Assembly: GCF_000153125.2 (NCBI RefSeq)
Contig: NZ_CM002299.1
Span: forward strand, 1,244,324-1,308,323
Direction of reading: 5' to 3'
Length of the DNA: 64,000 nucleotides
Source: Congregibacter litoralis KT71
Lineage (GTDB): Bacteria > Pseudomonadota > Gammaproteobacteria > Pseudomonadales > Halieaceae
Positions 60,048-64,000 of the stretch are shown in pieces. The translations under genes were made by a program, and so were the position numbers. The notes beneath the pieces are model-generated. The model was given only the letters and a program-made list of their open reading frames with translations. It was not told the DNA's origin and did no database searches. Within the stretch, counting starts at the first letter, position 1. Every line of letters begins with the position of its first letter.

Positions 60048-61155
60048 GGCTGCTGCTGAGGTGCAGGGCATTTTGCTGCGTTCACGGGTAGCGATACCGC
60101 CGGATGCGCGCTCCGATACCGCGCATTGCCGGGGCATGATCCGCACGGGATCCAAGTCATTTTTTCTGGCTTCCCATTTACTGCCCTCGGGCTTGCGGGG
60201 TGCGGTCTTTGCTCTCTATGCATTCTGTCGGGAAGCTGATGATGCCATTGATGATGGGGATGACCCCATGGCGGAGCTGGCGATATTCCGGGAGCGCCTG
60301 AGCGCGGTTTATGGCGAGGGTGTCCCGGATAACACGGTTGATCGTGCGCTTGCCCGGGTAGTGCATGACTATGCGCTGCCCCGGGAGCTCCTTGAGGCGC
60401 TGCTTCAGGGCTTTGCCTGGGATGTGCAGTCCCGGGCTTACAAGGATTTGGGTAGTGTTTACGGCTACGGTGTGCGCGTGGCGGGCTCCGTGGGCGTCAT
60501 GATGGCCTTGCTTATGGGTGTCAGGGATCCGGGTATGCTGGCCCGCGCGGCGGATCTCGGTGTTGCTATGCAACTGACCAATATCGCCCGGGATGTCGGT
60601 GAAGATGCCCGGGCGGGGCGGGTGTACCTGCCCAAGCGCTGGCTTCGGGAGGTGGGTCTGACTCCCCAGGCGCTCATAGAAAATCCAAGGTTCTCGCCGG
60701 AGCTGGCTTCGGTGGTGGCTCGCCTCCTGAGCGCCGCGGAGTGTTTGTATGCCAGGGCGGACAGCGGTATTGCCGGGCTTCCCGCCCGCTGCAGGCCGGG
60801 TATCTATGCTGCGAGAAAACTCTATGCGGGCATTGGTCACGAGCTCCTGCGCCGCGGTGGGGACAGCGTGTCTCAACGCACGGTATTGTCCTCCCATCGC
60901 AAGTTCCTGTTGGCCGCCGCGTCTCTTTTGCCGCCGAGAGTCAATCTCGCGCACCTTCACGCGGATCCGCTCCCTCAGGTGCGCTATCTCATTCGCGCGG
61001 TGGACGAACTGCCGACACCGGAGGTCGCTGAGGGGCCTCGGGATGGCTTCGCCGGTGATGTGGATTGGGTTCTCAATGTGTTTGCCGAGTTGGAAAAGCG
61101 TGATCGCGAAGTCCACAGCTCGGGGTCCAGCCTCAGGTCCGGCGCGGCATCCTGA
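60028..61155 (+). CDS. crtB: Phytoene synthase
   Basis: Joins two geranylgeranyl diphosphates to phytoene. 375 residues. Squalene/phytoene synthase motifs: RTGSKSFFLASHLLP, YAFCREADDAIDD (first Asp-rich), and LTNIARDVGEDARAGRVYLP (second Asp-rich). ATG 60028 has AGGTGG upstream and lies in the end of crtI; ATG 60040 is the alternative. The C-terminal region is longer than in short homologs. Its last 23 bases overlap the end of the convergent crtC. Confidence 0.94.
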   Translation: MRTAMPEAAAEVQGILLRSRVAIPPDARSDTAHCRGMIRTGSKSFFLASHLLPSGLRGAVFALYAFCREADDAIDDGDDPMAELAIFRERLSAVYGEGVPDNTVDRALARVVHDYALPRELLEALLQGFAWDVQSRAYKDLGSVYGYGVRVAGSVGVMMALLMGVRDPGMLARAADLGVAMQLTNIARDVGEDARAGRVYLPKRWLREVGLTPQALIENPRFSPELASVVARLLSAAECLYARADSGIAGLPARCRPGIYAARKLYAGIGHELLRRGGDSVSQRTVLSSHRKFLLAAASLLPPRVNLAHLHADPLPQVRYLIRAVDELPTPEVAEGPRDGFAGDVDWVLNVFAELEKRDREVHSSGSSLRSGAAS

Positions 61156-62155
61156 AGGGCAGCAGAGTCTGTACCCAGCGCTGCTCAAATCGCTCCATGG
61201 ACAGGCTTTCATGGATGCCCGTCCCCGTTTCGCCGCCAAATTCTGTCTTAATGAGTGAGCGCGCATAAAACGGCGTGTCTTCCAGAGTCTGTAATCGCGT
61301 TGGCCTCGCTTCTGCGCCGGGCATGCGTCGATGGACGCGCCATATGCCCGTGCGCGGTAGCGCCGCCGCGTCCCGGGTCTCCTCGCTGGCGATAGAACCG
61401 TCCTTCTTAAAACGCAACGCCAGCCGATGCGGCTTTCGGGCGCCGTGTCGAGCTTCGTAGCGCACAGCACAGTCACCATTGCTCAGTCTCGCACGGGTCC
61501 AGTCCCAGCCCGAGAATCCATCCGCCAAAGGTTCTGTTCCCCGGTTGCTGTCGAGGTAGCCGTCCCCGGACCAGGCGGTGCCCAGGGAGGGGAGATCGAC
61601 ATCAACCCGGGCAATGGGAGCGATGGGGTTCCAGTGGTGCCGGGCGTCCTCATCCAGCTGCAGGCTGTGTGCGGTGAGCGTGGAGGGGGTGATTCGGATC
61701 GTTCCCTGCATGCGCTGTGCAAACGGTGTGCACCGCTCGTTTACCCGGGCCAGAAAGCTCTCTCCGTCCCAATCGATTCGGCTCGGGCCCAGGGCGTAAC
61801 TGTCGGCACGGCGTTTGAGGCGGGCGGAGCCTCGCTCGGTCATGCTCCAGCGTTTTTTGCCGCCGGGTCCATAGAGAATAGTATTGAAGGCGCAGTGGTT
61901 TTCCGCTGCGGTCACGGCCTTGCGGCGCGCGCGGGCATAGTAGGGAGAGAACACGCTCCCTACAAAAATAATCATGGTGATGGCCTGTCTGCCGTCATCG
62001 CTGATGGCGTCGACATACCACCAGAGATAGCCGTTGTCGGCCACAGCTTCGGCAAAATTGATCCCGGGCTCGCGGGTGCTGTAGCCAGACGGTAAGGCCT
62101 CGCTTTGCGAGACGGTGGGCTCTGTGTCTGAACTCCGGGGCGGTAAACCTTCCAT
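61133..62155 (-). CDS. crtC: Carotenoid 1,2-hydratase
   Basis: Hydroxyneurosporene synthase family, 340 residues, adding water across the terminal double bond of neurosporene or lycopene. Seen: NGYLWWYVDAISDDGRQAITMIIFVGSVFSPYY, GPSRIDWDGESF, and GFSGWDWTRARL with TGIWRVHRRMP. Points to the spheroidene/spirilloxanthin pathway. Divergent from crtE across a 103-bp region with paired operators. Convergent overlap with crtB. Confidence 0.92.
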   Translation of the reverse strand: MEGLPPRSSDTEPTVSQSEALPSGYSTREPGINFAEAVADNGYLWWYVDAISDDGRQAITMIIFVGSVFSPYYARARRKAVTAAENHCAFNTILYGPGGKKRWSMTERGSARLKRRADSYALGPSRIDWDGESFLARVNERCTPFAQRMQGTIRITPSTLTAHSLQLDEDARHHWNPIAPIARVDVDLPSLGTAWSGDGYLDSNRGTEPLADGFSGWDWTRARLSNGDCAVRYEARHGARKPHRLALRFKKDGSIASEETRDAAALPRTGIWRVHRRMPGAEARPTRLQTLEDTPFYARSLIKTEFGGETGTGIHESLSMERFEQRWVQTLLPFRMPRRT

Positions 62156-62199
62156 TGCGGCGGGTGTTCCTTCTTGTTTTGCTACTTGTATTCTTGATT

Positions 62200-62243
62200 C
62201 GTCTAATCTACCTTACACCATTAAGTGTAAACTAATATTAACA
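62200..62243. promoter_or_regulatory. Paired CrtJ/PpsR-like operators between crtC and crtE
   Basis: Site A is CGT-N12-ACA (62200-62217, one mismatch); site B is TGTAAACTAATATTAACA (62226-62243). The spacing is 8 bp and the junction again forms a dyad (TTACAC-N6-GTGTAA). Both lie within the crtE promoter. Confidence 0.75.
62213..62241 (+). promoter_or_regulatory. crtE promoter
   Basis: TTACAC (62213-62218), 17-bp spacer, TATTAA (62236-62241). Site B covers the -10 and site A ends in the -35, so repressor binding would block it. Start codon 18 bp downstream of the -10. Confidence 0.6.
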
Positions 62244-62258
62244 GTGTGGGGTTCCCTA

Positions 62259-63131
62259 ATGCCGATAGGTGACAGTGATTTCGAGCAAGTTTTGCGGTCG
62301 GCGGTTGAAGAGGCGGCCGATGCGCGCTGTCCCAAGTTGTTGGCGGCTGCTCTCCATCATTCGGTGTTTCCCGGCGGTGCCCGGGTGCGGCCCAAGCTCT
62401 GCCTGGCCGTGGCGCTTGCCAATCATTGCGATGCGCCGGCCCTCGCTGCCGCCGCGGCGGCGTCCGTCGAGCTGCTCCACTGCGCATCCCTGGTTCACGA
62501 TGATATGCCCTGTTTTGATAATGCTGATGAGCGACGAGGCCGGCAGTCAGTGCACACCGCCTACGGTGAGCCCATAGCGCTATTGGCCGGGGATGCCCTG
62601 ATTGTGTCGGCCTTCGCGCTCCTTGCAAGACCGCAATTGCCGGCGAAAAACCGCCTGTCGCAATTGATGCGGGTCGTCGCCGAGGGCGTTGGCGCGCCCT
62701 GCGGTATTGCGGCGGGTCAGGCCTGGGAGTCGGAGCCCGTTGTCGATGTGTCTCTTTATCACCGGGCAAAAACCGGTGCTCTGTTTATTGCGGCAACGGC
62801 CGCGGGTGCCGCGGCTGCGGGCGTAGATGTTGCGCCCTGGAAACTGCTGGGCGCGAAGATCGGTGAGGCCTATCAGGTCGCAGACGATATTCAGGATGCC
62901 ACCTCGACACCCGAGCAACTCGGCAAACCCTGCGGCGTTGATGTGGCCCTCAATCGTCCCAGCGCCGTCTCAGAGCTGGGTCTTGAGGGTGCGACACACC
63001 GCTTGCGCGAGCTTGTGGAAGAGGGTGTGGCAGCGGTTCCTCCCTGCGCGGGTCGCGCAGAGCTCCAGGAAGTGGTTCGTCAGCAGGCGCAGCGCTTCTT
63101 GCCAAAAGTCTGTGCGCCGGTCGCTGCCTGA
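62259..63131 (+). CDS. crtE: Geranylgeranyl diphosphate synthase
   Basis: Polyprenyl synthase of 290 residues supplying GGPP for carotenoids and the bacteriochlorophyll tail. First Asp-rich motif HDDMPCFDNADERRG (about 85-99), second motif VADDIQDATS (about 207-216), and FPGGARVRPKL near the start. ATG 62259 is preceded by GGGG; an in-frame start at 62115 lies in crtC's promoter side and is rejected. Its IPP/DMAPP supply includes IspH encoded at 13502. crtF follows 56 bp later. Confidence 0.93.
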   Translation: MPIGDSDFEQVLRSAVEEAADARCPKLLAAALHHSVFPGGARVRPKLCLAVALANHCDAPALAAAAAASVELLHCASLVHDDMPCFDNADERRGRQSVHTAYGEPIALLAGDALIVSAFALLARPQLPAKNRLSQLMRVVAEGVGAPCGIAAGQAWESEPVVDVSLYHRAKTGALFIAATAAGAAAAGVDVAPWKLLGAKIGEAYQVADDIQDATSTPEQLGKPCGVDVALNRPSAVSELGLEGATHRLRELVEEGVAAVPPCAGRAELQEVVRQQAQRFLPKVCAPVAA

Positions 63132-63187
63132 TTGATAGCGTTCGACCCGCGCTTCTCACAGTGTGACCTTATGACAGGCGTGACCGC

Positions 63188-64000
63188 ATGCTCCTGAAAA
63201 ACTGGCTGCTCACGCGGCGGGATCGCCTGCTGGGTAGTCCTGTCTTCCATCAGTCCGTGCTTCGCTTTCCCCTGTTTCGCTGGATTGCCCGTCGGCGAGC
63301 CCGGGAGCTCTTTGATATTACCGCGGGCTTTGTTTACTCCCAGGTGCTGGCCGCCTGCGTAGAGCTGGATCTGTTTGAGCGTCTCGCGGAAGGTCCGCGC
63401 ACCTCAGCACAGCTTGCCGCTGCCTGCGATCTACCCGTGGATGGCCTGGAGCGCCTTCTGCGGGCTGCGGCGGAGCTGCGACTTCTGCAGCGCTGGGGTG
63501 CCGACAGTTGGCGCCTCGGTGACCTGGGCGCAGCCAGTCGCGGCAGCCCCGGTATAGCCGCCATGGTCCGTCATCACCACCTGCTTTATTCAGATCTCGC
63601 CGAGCCTTTGTCGCTTTTGCGGGATCGCTCTCAAAGCGCTTTGAGTCAGTACTGGGCCTACGCATCACGGCCTGGTCTTAGTGAGGCTGAGAATGCGCAG
63701 CGCTACAGCGAGCTGATGGCGCAGTCACAGTCTTTTGTTGCCGACGATGTCCTGGCGCACTGCTCCCTGGAGGGGCGGCGGGAGCTTCTTGATGTGGGAG
63801 GTGGCAGCGGTGTGTTTGCTGCCGAGGCCCTGCGGCGGTTTGCAGGTCTTCGGGCCCGGGTGTTTGACCTCCCGGATGTTGCTGTCCTGGCGGATGAGCG
63901 CTTTGCTCAGGAGGGCCTGGAGGAGCGGGGGAGTGCCCTCGGAGGCGACATGTTCCTTGATGCCCTCCCTCGCGGCGCCGATGTCATCAGCCTCATTCGG
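63188..64000 (+). CDS. crtF: Demethylspheroidene O-methyltransferase, cut by window end
   Basis: 271 codons to the edge with no stop. The N-terminal winged-helix/dimerisation part (ELFDITAGFVYSQVLAACVELDLFERL) and the SAM motif LLDVGGGSGVFAAEAL (about 199-214) are those of CrtF-type SAM-dependent methyltransferases. It methylates the hydroxyl groups introduced by CrtC. ATG 63188 is the likely start; GTG upstream belongs to another frame. The absence of a stop is why it has no closed frame in the window. Confidence 0.9.
   Translation, partial: MLLKNWLLTRRDRLLGSPVFHQSVLRFPLFRWIARRRARELFDITAGFVYSQVLAACVELDLFERLAEGPRTSAQLAAACDLPVDGLERLLRAAAELRLLQRWGADSWRLGDLGAASRGSPGIAAMVRHHHLLYSDLAEPLSLLRDRSQSALSQYWAYASRPGLSEAENAQRYSELMAQSQSFVADDVLAHCSLEGRRELLDVGGGSGVFAAEALRRFAGLRARVFDLPDVAVLADERFAQEGLEERGSALGGDMFLDALPRGADVISLIR

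Noticed and set aside
60178..61479. 433-residue minus-strand open frame opposite crtB and the end of crtC
   Set aside because: Antisense to a complete crtB with all motifs. The translation is arginine/histidine-rich with no family motif, typical of shadow frames in GC-rich DNA.
63138..63187. PpsR-like site before crtF
   Set aside because: TGT and ACA occur but with a 9-bp gap, not 12; crtF is likely read through from crtE.

Overview
The window looks like a chromosomal segment of a marine gammaproteobacterium that is also an aerobic anoxygenic phototroph, most like the OM60/NOR5 (Halieaceae; Congregibacter, Luminiphilus, Halioglobus) group. The housekeeping genes, the 16S-tRNA-Ile-tRNA-Ala-23S-5S operon and the PilS/PilR type IV pilus set are typically gammaproteobacterial. 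The right 13 kb is a purple-bacterial photosynthesis gene cluster (bch and crt genes). The lineage is inferred from gene content and was not tested by a search.

Layout. 1-14.4 kb: housekeeping genes in tight, often overlapping operons: sodB (minus strand), a PuuD-type membrane protein, an unknown coiled-coil membrane protein, class I fumarase, exonuclease I, pyrB-nudF-murJ, and ribF-ileS-lspA-fkpB-ispH. 14.5-18.1 kb: a GspH/FimT pseudopilin with pilR and pilS (minus strand). 18.2-25.4 kb: nadE, bamD, rluD-pgeF and clpB, the last behind a sigma32-like heat-shock promoter. 25.5-34.0 kb: a type IV pilus minor-pilin island (fimU-pilV-pilW-pilX-pilE on the minus strand, pilY1 on the plus strand), flanked on both sides by related DUF4124-like genes. 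34.5-40.3 kb: ilvIH, ilvC, divergent ilvY with two matching operators, and pssA. 40.3-46.3 kb: a complete rRNA operon with promoter, leader boxA, two tRNAs, spacer microrepeats and a terminator. 46.4-51.3 kb: accessory single genes (2-oxoglutarate oxygenase, small lipoprotein, GST, HDOD protein, sfsA, rhodanese).

51.3-64.0 kb: photosynthesis genes bchJ and bchE (minus); an alpha/beta-hydrolase-like gene, bchI, bchD, bchO, crtI and crtB (plus); crtC (minus); crtE and crtF (plus, crtF cut by the window end). BchI/BchD form two of the three magnesium chelatase subunits, BchO is linked to that step, BchE closes the fifth ring, and BchJ acts around the vinyl-reduction stage. CrtE-CrtB-CrtI make and desaturate phytoene; CrtC and CrtF lead to hydroxylated and methoxylated carotenoids of the spheroidene/spirilloxanthin type.

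The strongest regulatory signal is a repeated operator architecture in this cluster: pairs of TGT-N12-ACA sites 7-8 bp apart in front of bchE/hydrolase, crtI and crtE/crtC, with a single perfect site before bchI. This is the recognition pattern known for the redox/light repressor CrtJ/PpsR. Three other sequence-level observations stand out: an alpha/beta hydrolase in the cluster that has lost its catalytic histidine, a dual-dyad IlvY operator, and a split, inverted pilY1/minor-pilin arrangement bracketed by DUF4124 paralogs.
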